DNA from: Burkholderiales bacterium
GTDB lineage: Bacteria > Pseudomonadota > Gammaproteobacteria > Burkholderiales > Burkholderiaceae_E
NCBI GenBank assembly: GCA_026399875.1
Contig: JAPLQF010000043.1
Span: 42,623 to 106,622 of the forward strand
Length of the DNA stretch: 64,000 nucleotides
Direction of reading: 5' to 3'
Part shown: positions 1 to 8,121 of the stretch, in pieces
How positions within the stretch are numbered: position 1 is the first letter of the stretch
How the letters are laid out: the number at the start of each line of letters is the position of its first letter
Notes under the pieces: generated by a model
Told to the model about the DNA's origin: nothing
Database searches by the model: none
The model's input: only the letters and a program-made list of their open reading frames with translations
Position numbers and translations under genes: made by a program

Positions 1-374
1 GCATGGTCGGTGGGATGCAGTTCGAAGAGGCGAAGCTGATCCTGCGGGCGCATCAACCCGCGGGCAATCCGGGGAGATCCCGGATAGAGCGTCAATGCTT
101 CACCAGGATTGAAAGCGCGGACCTGATCGAGATAATCCGCGAGCATCGGCGGCAAGTCGGGTGCCAGCCAGAGTCGCTCAATCCCTTGCCGATATTCCGC
201 ATGCTTTTGGGTATAGGCCGAGTCAAGCTCGTAGCCACCGGCTGCGGCATGGGTATCAACAAGGCGCCAGGCTTTGTCCTTGAGATTCAGATAACGCAGC
301 ACCGCCACCAGCGTGGCGTGCTTGAGCACATCGGCATGATTGCCAGCGTGAAAGGCGTGTCGGTAAGCGAGCAT
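1..374 (-). CDS. rlmJ: 23S rRNA (adenine(2030)-N6)-methyltransferase RlmJ, C-terminus cut by window edge
   Basis: The reverse strand reads from an ATG at 374 into an open frame that leaves the window at base 1, about 124 codons. The N-terminus MLAYRHAFHAGNHADVLKH is the signature start of RlmJ (YhiR), and VDTHAAAGGY, some 40 residues in, matches the SAM-binding DTHAGAG segment of the family. RlmJ methylates A2030 of 23S rRNA in the cytoplasm. The rest of the Rossmann methyltransferase domain lies outside the window. No clear Shine-Dalgarno sequence precedes the ATG, but the start matches the family start exactly. The frame is partial only because of the window boundary. Confidence 0.93.
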   Translation of the reverse strand, partial: MLAYRHAFHAGNHADVLKHATLVAVLRYLNLKDKAWRLVDTHAAAGGYELDSAYTQKHAEYRQGIERLWLAPDLPPMLADYLDQVRAFNPGEALTLYPGSPRIARGLMRPQDQLRLFELHPTDH

Positions 375-440
375 GGTGCGATGGTGCCAGATCGCGCGCG
401 CCCACTCACCCGACAAAGCATAATGCCAGCCACCGCGTTG

Positions 441-478
441 CTTGCGCTTCGTTCGATTTCTTGCGCTTCGTTCGATTT
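441..478. repeat. 19-bp tandem duplication, two perfect copies
   Basis: The unit cttgcgcttcgttcgattt occurs at 441-459 and again at 460-478 without mismatch. It lies between rlmJ and the divergent SDR gene, about 50 bases upstream of the SDR start. It may be a simple slippage duplication in a promoter region. Confidence 0.85.
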
Positions 479-525
479 CGAAAGCGTCGACCGCCTGCAC
501 CAACATCGACCGACAGGAGACCATC

Positions 526-1299
526 ATGACCCACTTTGCCAAACCGGCGCCAGGCTCTCGGGGGGTCATGCTGGTGACTGGCGGCAGCCGTGGAATCGGC
601 GCGGCCACCGCGCGGCTGGCTGCCGAGCGCGGCTGGTCGGTCGGCATTGTCTACCGCGACCGCGATGCCGACGCCGCCGCGGTCGTGGCCGCAATCGAAG
701 CCACCGGAGCCAGAGCACTCGCAATCAAGGCTGATCTCGCCGATGAGGCGTCGATCGCACAGGCATTTCGTCTCGCCGACCAGCTCGGTCCGCTGCGAAC
801 GCTGGTCAACAATGCCGGCATCACCGGCGGGGTGTCGCGGGTTGCCGACCTCAAGAGCGAAGCGCTTGATGCCGCGCTGCGCATCAATGTCTGGGCGCCC
901 TTCATCTGCTCGCGTGAAGCGATCCGCAGAATGTCGACGCGTCACGGCGGCAACGGCGGATCGATCGTCAATGTCGGCTCGGGCGCATCGCAGCAAGGCT
1001 CGCCGGGCGTCTGGGTCCATTACGCCGCCACCAAGGGAGCGCTCGACACCATGACCATCGGGCTGGCAAAGGAAGTCGCCGGCGAAGGCATTCGCGTCAA
1101 TGGTGTCAGACCCGGCATCGTCAATACCGAAATCCATGCCGATCGTCCGCCCGGTCAGCTCGACGAGATGGCCCGCACCGTGCCGATGGGTCGCATCGGG
1201 TTGCCGGAAGAAATCGCGCACACCATCGTCTGGCTGGCCAGCGATGAGGAGTCACCTTATGTCACCGGCGCGCTGGTCGACGCGCGCGGCGGGCGTTGA
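526..1299 (+). CDS. SDR family NAD(P)-dependent oxidoreductase
   Basis: A 257-residue classical short-chain dehydrogenase. The cofactor loop is TGGSRGIG near residue 20, followed by NNAGITG, a catalytic serine region (SIVNVGSGAS) and the YAATKGAL Tyr-x-x-x-Lys site. The C-terminus ends in the usual YVTGALVDARGGR-type segment. The start chosen is the ATG at 526, preceded by caggagacc; an in-frame opening upstream adds a low-complexity extension across the 19-bp duplication and is not used. The substrate cannot be read from sequence. It is divergent from rlmJ and about 40 bases ahead of an unrecognised gene, so the two may be co-transcribed. Confidence 0.93.
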   Translation: MTHFAKPAPGSRGVMLVTGGSRGIGAATARLAAERGWSVGIVYRDRDADAAAVVAAIEATGARALAIKADLADEASIAQAFRLADQLGPLRTLVNNAGITGGVSRVADLKSEALDAALRINVWAPFICSREAIRRMSTRHGGNGGSIVNVGSGASQQGSPGVWVHYAATKGALDTMTIGLAKEVAGEGIRVNGVRPGIVNTEIHADRPPGQLDEMARTVPMGRIGLPEEIAHTIVWLASDEESPYVTGALVDARGGR

Positions 1300-1342
1300 G
1301 GCCTTACCCTTGCGCACCCATCACACCCAGCACGAGAACCGC

Positions 1343-2464
1343 ATGTCACAGACCACCGACCCTATTGATGTCCCGATCGATGAAAGCGAGGCCTGGCGGG
1401 CTGTTGCCGACTGGTATCGCGCCTATTTCACCGGCATCGTGCTGAGCACCGTGGCCCGACGCAGCAGCGCTCGAGCCGCAGAGCTGGTCTATCACCTGTT
1501 CTCGCACCAGCGCACCGAGCGCTTCCTGCCCGGCCTGCGAAAGCTCGGCATCGATCAGCTTCCCCATGCGGTCGCTGCCGCGCAGTACCACTATCTGTCA
1601 AATGACATCGGCGGCGTTCCGGTTCAGTACATGTACGAGTCTGACCGCAAGGCCTGGATCCGTTATCCGGTGCCGCGCTGGGCCTGGACCGGCACGGCGC
1701 TGTGCGGAATTCCGACCGAAGTCTCGCGCGCGATGCTTGCGGGCTGGCATGCGCAAAACGGCGTGTCGCTGGGCAATCCGCGTCTGGGCTTTGTGTGCAC
1801 GAAGCAGGCAGCCGATGGACAGTCGGGGCTCGAAGGCTATTACTACGAATACGATCGCGACCTCTCGCCAGAAGAGCGACTGCGTTTTGCCCGCAATGAA
1901 GATGCCCCCGACTTCGATCCCGCAGCGGCACCCCGACTGCCCACGACCACCTGGCCGCAAAGCCGGCTGGCCAAGGCACATCGCAACTACGCGATGGAGT
2001 ACATCCGCACAGCCCTGCCGGTGGCGGTCAACCTGTGGGGTCCGCAGGAAGCGATCGACCTGCTTGGCCTGACCGGCCGCCTGATCGGCATGCAGTTCTA
2101 TCACGAGACCGCATCACGACTGGGCCTGAACGCGCCAGACCCGGCACATGCGGCGGGCCGCAACCGCGACACCTCTGGGGCAGCATTCGGCGACTTCATG
2201 TCCCGCCTGATCAATGCCCAAGGCGACAGTTGCGAGGTGCAGCGCAACGGTGATCAGATACGGGTCTTTCAGAAAGGCTGGACGCTCATGGATGATCTCG
2301 CGCAGCCGCATCCGGGCATCGCCACCGCCTTCAACGGACTGCTCGAGGGTGCGCTCTCCGCCCACAATCATCGTCTGACCCTGCACACCAGCGTGCATCG
2401 CAATCAGGGGCGCTTCGAGTTCGAATGGCTGATTCATCCAGCCAGGTCGTCGCAGAGCACATAA
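1343..2464 (+). CDS. conserved hypothetical protein, 373 aa
   Basis: Open frame of 374 codons from the ATG at 1343 (MSQTTDPIDVPIDES). Codon usage is like the neighbours. The protein looks cytosolic, with no signal peptide or membrane segment, many aromatic residues and an acidic N-terminus. Features that stand out are LYHLFSHQRTE-like and EYDRDLSPEERLRF stretches. I do not recognise the family and assign no function. It follows the SDR gene by 43 bases on the same strand, and a shared operon is plausible. Frames on the other strand here are shadows. Confidence 0.75.
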   Translation: MSQTTDPIDVPIDESEAWRAVADWYRAYFTGIVLSTVARRSSARAAELVYHLFSHQRTERFLPGLRKLGIDQLPHAVAAAQYHYLSNDIGGVPVQYMYESDRKAWIRYPVPRWAWTGTALCGIPTEVSRAMLAGWHAQNGVSLGNPRLGFVCTKQAADGQSGLEGYYYEYDRDLSPEERLRFARNEDAPDFDPAAAPRLPTTTWPQSRLAKAHRNYAMEYIRTALPVAVNLWGPQEAIDLLGLTGRLIGMQFYHETASRLGLNAPDPAHAAGRNRDTSGAAFGDFMSRLINAQGDSCEVQRNGDQIRVFQKGWTLMDDLAQPHPGIATAFNGLLEGALSAHNHRLTLHTSVHRNQGRFEFEWLIHPARSSQST

Positions 2465-2490
2465 ACGCAAGTCGCCTCGCGCCTCACGCC

Positions 2491-3057
2491 TCACGGCATC
2501 AGGCGACAGGCACCCGATTCGTCGAAGCGAACCCGCCGGTGACCATCGCGAGACAGTTCGAGCCAGTCGAAGGCTTCAATCCTGGCGAGCAGCACGGCCA
2601 GATGGTGCAAGGAAAGATCGCCCTGTGCTGGCAACGAGAAGACCGAACCGGGCGCGGCTGGCGCGAGATAGTCAGCGGCAGCCGCGGTCCGTGAGACCTG
2701 CTCCCAGGCGGCCTCGACCAGTTCGCCGTCGGTTTGCACCTGCACAGTCACACGGGCTCGCAATTGCCAGCTCAAACTCCGGCTCCAGAAAACAAGCACA
2801 GCATCAGGGCGCCCCAGGAGATCGGCGACCTTGGGGCTTCGGCTGTCGGTATAGATCTGCAGCGTGCCGGCGATTGGATCGGCCTGGCGCAACACCACAG
2901 TGCGTGCCTGAGGCAGGCCTTCGGCGTCAACATCTGCCAGCACCGGCGTTCGCCACTCATGCTCGCGCTCGCCAATCGCTTGCCGCAACTGTTGCCAGAT
3001 TTGCGCACGCAGGCTCTCGAACTCGCTGTCGATGGGACGATCGGATGGGACGCGCAT
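2491..3057 (-). CDS. pyridoxamine 5'-phosphate oxidase-like FMN-binding protein
   Basis: A 188-residue protein with the split-barrel flavin fold of the PNPOx-like/Alr4036 group. Visible family features are WRTPVLADVD, the ARTVVLRQAD segment after it (FMN phosphate contact region), LQIYTDSRSPKVADL, and VLVFWSRSLSWQLR in the barrel core. The family binds FMN and reduces or oxidises small substrates, but this branch is not the B6 biosynthetic PdxH: it lacks the typical C-terminal PdxH segment. Convergent with the upstream hypothetical gene (26 bases apart). Start at ATG 3057; the next minus-strand gene ends 24 bases before it. Confidence 0.82.
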   Translation of the reverse strand: MRVPSDRPIDSEFESLRAQIWQQLRQAIGEREHEWRTPVLADVDAEGLPQARTVVLRQADPIAGTLQIYTDSRSPKVADLLGRPDAVLVFWSRSLSWQLRARVTVQVQTDGELVEAAWEQVSRTAAAADYLAPAAPGSVFSLPAQGDLSLHHLAVLLARIEAFDWLELSRDGHRRVRFDESGACRLMP

Positions 3058-3081
3058 CCATCCATGGTAGCGCCTTGATCC

Positions 3082-3774
3082 CTACTTGGCCGCATCGGCC
3101 ACCGCGGTCTGCAGCGCCATCGCATCCGGATTGGACACCGCGCGCTTGACCAGAATATCAAGTGGGGTCGCAGCCTGGCCGTAATAGCCACTGTTCAGAC
3201 CCTGCCGCACATCAAGCACCGACCCATCGACCGAGACACCGGCAAATGCCCCCTTGACCTTCGAATAGACGATGAAATCAGCGGTGACATTGGCACCGCG
3301 TCCAGCGCCCTTGGACGCAAGCGCGACCGAGGCGTCGCCGCCCAGATTCACTTTGTTGGTGTACAGCGAATCGAGTGCCTTTTGCGAGGTCACAACCATC
3401 ACCATCTCTGCAGCCTGTGCACCCGCCTGAAAGCCGATGCTGGCAGATCCCATCGTGTAGAAGGCCGGCCCGGTCCAGACACCGGTTGCCGTATCGCGGG
3501 TCAGGAGCACACCACTGCCGCCCGAGCCACCGAGCACAAATCCGGCCTTGAGCACCTGAGGAAAGATCAGCACGCCCCGGGCATTGGCGAGTGCCGGGCG
3601 CAAGCTCGCGAAATCGCTGTCGCCGGCCACCGACTGAATCGTGGTCTTCGCCTTGGCCACAAGTGTTTCAGCATCCGACTTGTCTGAGGCATGTGCCGCA
3701 AGACCAATGCCGGACAGCATGATGGCAAGCGTTGCGGCAAGGGCGATACCAAGCCGTGAGGTGGTCGGAATCAT
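3082..3774 (-). CDS. SYLF/Ysc84-type lipid-binding domain protein, exported
   Basis: A 230-residue protein. Residues 1-29 form a signal peptide (basic start, hydrophobic LAATLAIMLSGIGLA, cut after AHA). The mature part is a SYLF (Ysc84/DUF500) domain: ANARGVLIFPQVLKAGFVLGG, then glycine-rich SGGSGVLLTRD, FYTMGSASIGFQAGAQ and a C-terminal SKVKGAFAGVSVDGS. SYLF domains bind phospholipid in eukaryotes; bacterial members are periplasmic or lipid-associated and poorly characterised. It may form an operon with the PNPOx-like gene 24 bases downstream, but no functional link is evident. Confidence 0.9.
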   Translation of the reverse strand: MIPTTSRLGIALAATLAIMLSGIGLAAHASDKSDAETLVAKAKTTIQSVAGDSDFASLRPALANARGVLIFPQVLKAGFVLGGSGGSGVLLTRDTATGVWTGPAFYTMGSASIGFQAGAQAAEMVMVVTSQKALDSLYTNKVNLGGDASVALASKGAGRGANVTADFIVYSKVKGAFAGVSVDGSVLDVRQGLNSGYYGQAATPLDILVKRAVSNPDAMALQTAVADAAK

Positions 3775-3963
3775 GACTGCTCCTTTGATCGTTGAAAGAA
3801 GTGCAACTCACCGAGAGAATCGGTAAGGCGCACCCTGATGACGCTACGCGTTCATGGCGGCGGCTCATTGCGCGTGCGCAATGCCCATGCCGAGCAGACA
3901 GGAAGGCACCTGGTGATGATCAAACTCATATCCCGGCACGATGTTGCGCATGACACTGACTGA

Positions 3964-4317
3964 ATGAAGCACTCTGCCCGCCCACTGAGGTCGACTCCGC
4001 CTCCCGTCGATCCGCTTCAAGCAAAGACGGCAGGTCCCGGTGCGTTCGATGGACTGGATGCACCCGACGATGAAGGCGCGCTCATCGAGCACCCCGATGG
4101 CTGGTACTGGATGGCTCACGACGGCAGGCAGGAATTCGGTCCCTTCGAGTCCTGCGCCAGCGCCAGAGCAGACCGGGACCGCAACAAGATCGAAGGACTC
4201 GGCGAAGATGAAAGCTTGCGTGACCTCGAAATCGAGGCCGGCATTACCGACCGCGTCGATATCGAGTCAGGCAAGCCCGCCGATGACGACATTCATCAGG
4301 ACGATGACGCGCACTGA
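3964..4317 (+). CDS. small acidic conserved hypothetical protein
   Basis: A 117-residue frame starting with ATG at 3964. The centre, EHPDGWYWMAHDGRQEFGPF, resembles short conserved proteobacterial proteins that carry one WYW...FGPF module. The C-terminal 40 residues are strongly acidic (DIESGKPADDDIHQDDDAH). No signal peptide or membrane segment. No good Shine-Dalgarno precedes the start, so the true N-terminus could be later. Divergent from the SYLF gene across a 190-base spacer. Function unknown. Confidence 0.6.
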   Translation: MKHSARPLRSTPPPVDPLQAKTAGPGAFDGLDAPDDEGALIEHPDGWYWMAHDGRQEFGPFESCASARADRDRNKIEGLGEDESLRDLEIEAGITDRVDIESGKPADDDIHQDDDAH

Positions 4318-4417
4318 TCACTCTGCATGTCGCGCTCGACAAGGGCAATCGAGCCTCAAGTTCAGAGCACCGGTCGCGACGTTTGCGATATCCGGCCTCT
4401 CTCCAGAAAGGTGACCC

Positions 4418-4570
4418 ATGCACACAACCGACATCCAGATCCGAAACGCACCCGCATTGTCTATCGCGGCATGCCTTGCTGCCTGTCGCGACTCAAGCGG
4501 CTCGGACACCGCCGCCGCGCCAGGGCAGCGCAGCCACTGTCACCTGGACCGGCAAGACGTTTCCCGGTAA
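4418..4570 (+). CDS. possible small lipoprotein, perhaps frameshifted
   Basis: Between 4318 and 4733 the only coding-like signal is a 50-codon frame from ATG 4418, well placed behind agaaaggtg. It encodes a short hydrophobic stretch with a lipobox-like LAAC (ALSIAACLAACRDSSGSD). A neighbouring frame continues as GSAATVTWTGKTFPGKKVS to 4583, which reads more like protein than the end of this frame. A single frameshift in a small lipoprotein gene would explain both. The evidence is thin, and the rest of this 416-base gap shows nothing else I recognise. Confidence 0.3.
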   Translation: MHTTDIQIRNAPALSIAACLAACRDSSGSDTAAAPGQRSHCHLDRQDVSR

Positions 4571-4733
4571 GAAAGTCAGTTAGTCTGCGCTGGCCGGAAG
4601 ATGCCTTGACGTCGAGGGCGCGCCTGCCGCAGACGGATCACAGCTTGCGAGCAAAATCAGCCGGGAGGATTGACCTCGCGACGGCTGATCATCAGGATAT
4701 GTCAACTGAAGCCGAGATCGAAAGAAACCCGAT

Positions 4734-5072
4734 ATGAAAAAACTCATCCTGATCTCGCTGCTGACCACGGCCGTCAGCGCTCACGCCGCCGGGCTCGACT
4801 ATTACAAGGAAGGTGCGATCTGCGACAAATCGTCCGGCTTTTGTGCCGACTTCATGGGGGTCTCCGTCGCGCTGACCAAAATCTATCTCGGTGACAAAGC
4901 CGAACAGAAACTGATGGCGGAGATCAACAAGGTTGGTATCAAGGATTTTGATGCAAGCACTTTCACCATGCGCGGCGGCCTGACCTGCGATACCAAGGTC
5001 AAAACCTGCTGGACCAATCGCTATGACAAGAAAGTGGATGTCAAAGCCAACAGGACGCTGTTCGGGCAATAG
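4734..5072 (+). CDS. YcgJ-like periplasmic protein (Fels-1 prophage protein-like family)
   Basis: A 112-residue exported protein. MKKLILISLLTTAVSAHA is a textbook signal peptide cleaved at AHA-A. The mature part begins LDYYKEGAICDKSSGFCADF and continues VSVALTKIYLGDKAEQKLM, the pattern of the YcgJ/Fels-1-like family, with four cysteines spaced for two disulfides (ICDKSSGFC and TCDTKVKTC). Family members are small periplasmic proteins of unknown function. It stands alone, with 125 bases to the next frame. Confidence 0.82.
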   Translation: MKKLILISLLTTAVSAHAAGLDYYKEGAICDKSSGFCADFMGVSVALTKIYLGDKAEQKLMAEINKVGIKDFDASTFTMRGGLTCDTKVKTCWTNRYDKKVDVKANRTLFGQ

Positions 5073-5197
5073 TCTGTGCGCCGCTTCTGCAGGGCAATCT
5101 TGCCCGCGGCATCTCGATTCGAGCCGGCCTGGTCGGTAGACTCAGCACCTACGGCATCGAGTTTGGTGGCGGCGGCGAGATCCGATGGGAGCTTTGA

Positions 5198-5497
5198 TTG
5201 AAACTGACCGACGCTGTCCCACCCTACGAGTCCTCGGAGATCGGGACACCAAAGGACTACAGCAGCGATGTTTATCGGGTGTATTTCGAGATATCAGACC
5301 CGCATGGCTCAGCAGGAAAAATCATTGCCGACTTTGTCGGACCCCATAGAGCGGCATCGATGATCGTGCTTGCTCACGGGTACGAGACCGAGCTGCCGAT
5401 TCAATGCGTGCCCGACCTTGTGAGGCTGCTGAGCGCTGAAAACATCGCGGTGTATCAGGTCGTCCGCTATGCGAAGACCAATGGGGTTTGGGCTTGA
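5198..5497 (+). CDS. hypothetical protein, 99 aa
   Basis: A frame from TTG 5198, preceded by gggagctttga, giving MKLTDAVPPYESSEIG at the N-terminus. The middle holds VYRVYFEISDPHGSAGKII and a hydrophobic MIVLAHGYE. No family recognised. It ends 18 bases before the K+ channel gene, so it may be its upstream operon partner. The TTG start and small size leave it moderately uncertain. Confidence 0.5.
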   Translation: MKLTDAVPPYESSEIGTPKDYSSDVYRVYFEISDPHGSAGKIIADFVGPHRAASMIVLAHGYETELPIQCVPDLVRLLSAENIAVYQVVRYAKTNGVWA

Positions 5498-5515
5498 ACC
5501 GCTGACAGCACCGGC

Positions 5516-6406
5516 ATGGACAGGAATCCCTTGACTGCAAACACCGGCGACATTGAATTCGGGCGCCCGCTTTCCGGCTGGCGACTTCGCCTTTACACCA
5601 TCATCTTCGAGGCAGATACCCGTGCCGGACGCTGGTTCGACCTGCTCCTGCTCGGAGCGATCGTGTGCAGCGTCGCGGTGATCGTTCTTGAAAGCATGGC
5701 TGACATGCGAGCGCGCCACGGCGCGATACTGAAATCATTGGGCTGGGCGTTCACCCTTCTGTTCACCGCGGAATATATCGCCCGCCTGGTCTGCGTGCGT
5801 CGACCCTTGCGTTATGCCCGCAGCGCTTTTGGCATCATCGACCTCCTGTCGATTTTGCCAACCTATCTCGCGATCCTGGTGCCGGGACTCAACGCGATGA
5901 TGGATGTGCGGGTACTCCGACTGCTGCGCATCTTTCGGATCTTCAAGCTCACCCGCTATCTGGCCGAGTTTGGTGTGCTGGCGAGAGCACTCTCGGCTTC
6001 GCGGCACAAAATCATGGTGTTTCTGGCCTTCGTGATGATGGTCGTGCTGGTGATGGGAACCCTGATGTTTGTGATCGAAGGGCCTGAAAACGGCTACACC
6101 AGCATTCCGGTCAGCGTGTACTGGGCAATCACCACCATGACCACCGTGGGTTTCGGCGACATCACCCCCAAGACCGACCTGGGTCGGTTGATTGCGTCGG
6201 TGATGATGCTGATCGGATGGGGAACGCTGGCAGTACCGACAGGCATCGTCACAGCCGAATTCACCAGCAAGCGTCGACCACAAGAGATCACGACGCGCAC
6301 CTGCCATGACTGCCTGTCAGAGGGCCACTTGCCGAGTGCTCGTTTTTGCCGGGACTGCGGATCAAAGTTGCCAGCCTGGCAGCAGGACTCTGCATACAGC
6401 CCCTGA
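5516..6406 (+). CDS. voltage-gated potassium channel with C-terminal zinc ribbon
   Basis: A 296-residue inner-membrane ion channel of the Kv/KvAP type. Six transmembrane helices are visible: S1 around LLLLGAIVCSVAVIVLES, an S4 voltage sensor with arginine repeats (RVLRLLRIFRIFKLTRY), and the S5-pore-S6 unit with the selectivity filter TTVGFGD. The last 45 residues are cytosolic and contain CHDC and CRDC, a four-cysteine zinc-ribbon knuckle rather than the usual RCK domain. Expected function is K+ flux gated by membrane voltage. Start ATG 5516 gives a typical short cytosolic N-terminus. Convergent with the next gene. Confidence 0.93.
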   Translation: MDRNPLTANTGDIEFGRPLSGWRLRLYTIIFEADTRAGRWFDLLLLGAIVCSVAVIVLESMADMRARHGAILKSLGWAFTLLFTAEYIARLVCVRRPLRYARSAFGIIDLLSILPTYLAILVPGLNAMMDVRVLRLLRIFRIFKLTRYLAEFGVLARALSASRHKIMVFLAFVMMVVLVMGTLMFVIEGPENGYTSIPVSVYWAITTMTTVGFGDITPKTDLGRLIASVMMLIGWGTLAVPTGIVTAEFTSKRRPQEITTRTCHDCLSEGHLPSARFCRDCGSKLPAWQQDSAYSP

Positions 6407-6435
6407 CGCCGCTCACGCTGACTGAACAAGGCTGC

Positions 6436-7134
6436 CTAACGAATGCGACTGTAGGGCATCGGCCGCAGCAGTTGGCTCTCGACCCGATCAACCAACGGGG
6501 CCCATCGTTCTCGCAGCAGTTTGCGTAAAGGCTCGTCGGTGTCCTGGGCTTCGCGCCAGCGCTGCCAGGCAGCCAGGTCGGGAAACCGGCGCAATTCAAT
6601 GCTCCGATGCGATCCGGCATTCATCGAACCGGGGCCGATCACGGTATCGAAAAAACCCGCAAGCCTTGCGCCTTCGCGCTCAAGCGCGGGCATGACTTCC
6701 GCGAAATAGAGGGCATGGTGCTCACCGACGGTATCGGGGCGAAGGTGCAGGACTCGCTGCTCGAAGATGCCGCGCGGCGTCGCCTGCAGGCTGTCTGCGC
6801 CAGGCCATTGCCCGGGCAGAGCCGGTGCGCTCTCGGCGCTTCGCACGATCGCGGTATCAACCGCATCAAGCGAGGGATAGAGCTTGCCCTGTCGCCCGCT
6901 GGTCTGCCGATCGCGTCGCACGTTGTCCTGATGACGCTCCCAGGCGGCAAGGCTTTCAAACTGACGCAACTGATAAACGCCTGAACCGGTCTCGGGCCCG
7001 ATCAGGACTTCCCAGGCCCCGATAAGAAGCGAACCATGCTCATCCAGTGCGGCGAGCATTTCCCGCTGAAAAACTTCGTTGCGCTTTTCCAGGCGACCGC
7101 TGCGCGCGACGATCAGCCGATGTTGATAGATCAT
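6436..7134 (-). CDS. NIPSNAP family protein, two-domain
   Basis: A 232-residue protein made of two NIPSNAP (ferredoxin-like alpha/beta) repeats. Repeat 1 starts IYQHRLIVARSGRLEKRNEVF with IGAWEVLIGPETGSGVYQLRQF; repeat 2 starts FEQRVLHLRPDTVGEHHALYF with LAGFFDTVIGPGSMNAGSHRS. Each ends in a tryptophan-rich LAAWERHQ/LAAWQRWRE helix. The domain resembles dimeric antibiotic-monooxygenase-type barrels; bacterial members often sit near catabolic genes but have no established activity. No signal peptide. Confidence 0.85.
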   Translation of the reverse strand: MIYQHRLIVARSGRLEKRNEVFQREMLAALDEHGSLLIGAWEVLIGPETGSGVYQLRQFESLAAWERHQDNVRRDRQTSGRQGKLYPSLDAVDTAIVRSAESAPALPGQWPGADSLQATPRGIFEQRVLHLRPDTVGEHHALYFAEVMPALEREGARLAGFFDTVIGPGSMNAGSHRSIELRRFPDLAAWQRWREAQDTDEPLRKLLRERWAPLVDRVESQLLRPMPYSRIR

Positions 7135-7235
7135 GAGATTGGGCGCCAGAGACGCAGCAGAAGATGGTCGAATCGATCAGGCTTGGGCCGAAAAAGACGG
7201 ACGAACACTCAACCGATCATAGGCGATGAGCGCGA

Positions 7236-7985
7236 TCAGGGCGACTGGCAGCCAAGACGGATATCAGCATAGAAGCCGACCGCCTGCTGCCTGGTGTTGT
7301 CGGTATCGGTCATCACCGCAACATTGAGCACCGGGCCTGGCGCCACACCGTAGGCTCTGACATAGTCATCGCGCAGGTTGCGCTGAATCAACTGCCACTG
7401 GCCCAGTCCGGCCTGACCGGAAGACGCCACCACCATCTTCACCTGTGTGGTGTGCGTCGAAGCGATGACCGTGCCGACAGGCAACTGTTCGCTCCAGACA
7501 TACTCCAGCACTGCGAAAGGCGGAGCCTCGCGCGACAGGGTCCATGACAGGGCAAAGCGCCGCTGCTCGGCAGCCGGCAACGACCTGATGTCACCGTCAA
7601 AGGCCACCATGACGCGCACCGGGGAGTCCTCGCGATCCTTGTCCCGGTTGTCCGCACCAGGAATCAGACGCTCTGTTTTCCAGCGCCAGCTGAGCAAATC
7701 GGGGGCCGGCGAAAGCGGCGTTTTGAATAGCGTCGCGTAAAGCGAGGCCGAGGCATGCGCCTGGGCCTGCAGGACGGTGCTGTCTCCATCGATCTGGAGT
7801 GAATACCGCGTGTCGCGCTTGAAGCGCGAAAACGCCTTCGGAATCCAGGGCACCGCACCCAGGCCAAAACCAAGGTCGAGTGCAATGCATCCGGGCACCG
7901 CATGAGCGGCTGTTACCAGCGCCAGCCACATCAACACGGCAAGCAGACCTTGTCGCCCAATACCAATCAGCAACGTCATCAGCAA
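7236..7985 (-). CDS. DUF3047 domain protein, exported
   Basis: A 249-residue protein with an N-terminal signal peptide (LLAVLMWLALVTAAHA). The mature region carries the DUF3047 pattern: LSWRWKTERLIPGADN, RVMVAFDGD, LEYVWSEQLPVGTV, a mid-domain WQLIQRNLRDDY and the hallmark MTDTDNTRQQAVGFYADI. DUF3047 proteins are periplasmic with a beta-sandwich-like make-up and unknown role. Separated by 101 bases from the NIPSNAP gene downstream. Confidence 0.88.
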   Translation of the reverse strand: MLMTLLIGIGRQGLLAVLMWLALVTAAHAVPGCIALDLGFGLGAVPWIPKAFSRFKRDTRYSLQIDGDSTVLQAQAHASASLYATLFKTPLSPAPDLLSWRWKTERLIPGADNRDKDREDSPVRVMVAFDGDIRSLPAAEQRRFALSWTLSREAPPFAVLEYVWSEQLPVGTVIASTHTTQVKMVVASSGQAGLGQWQLIQRNLRDDYVRAYGVAPGPVLNVAVMTDTDNTRQQAVGFYADIRLGCQSP

Positions 7986-8121
7986 TTCCCACTTGAGCTG
8001 CGATCGCCCGCTCGCCGAATCGGCGGATCAGTCACTCGGTGCATTCTGAGCCGGCGCCAAGCGCTGCAAGGGCTCTGGCAACATACACCGAAACACGGCA
8101 CAAAGAATCCGGAGACTCAGC

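Noticed and set aside
3..734. A 243-codon + strand frame across the start of the window
   Set aside because: It lies opposite the clear rlmJ reading and then runs out of frame through the SDR gene; composition is that of a shadow.
6433..6445. GCCTAAC beside the NIPSNAP stop as an attC core
   Set aside because: No partner core or folding arms within 150 bases; likely chance.
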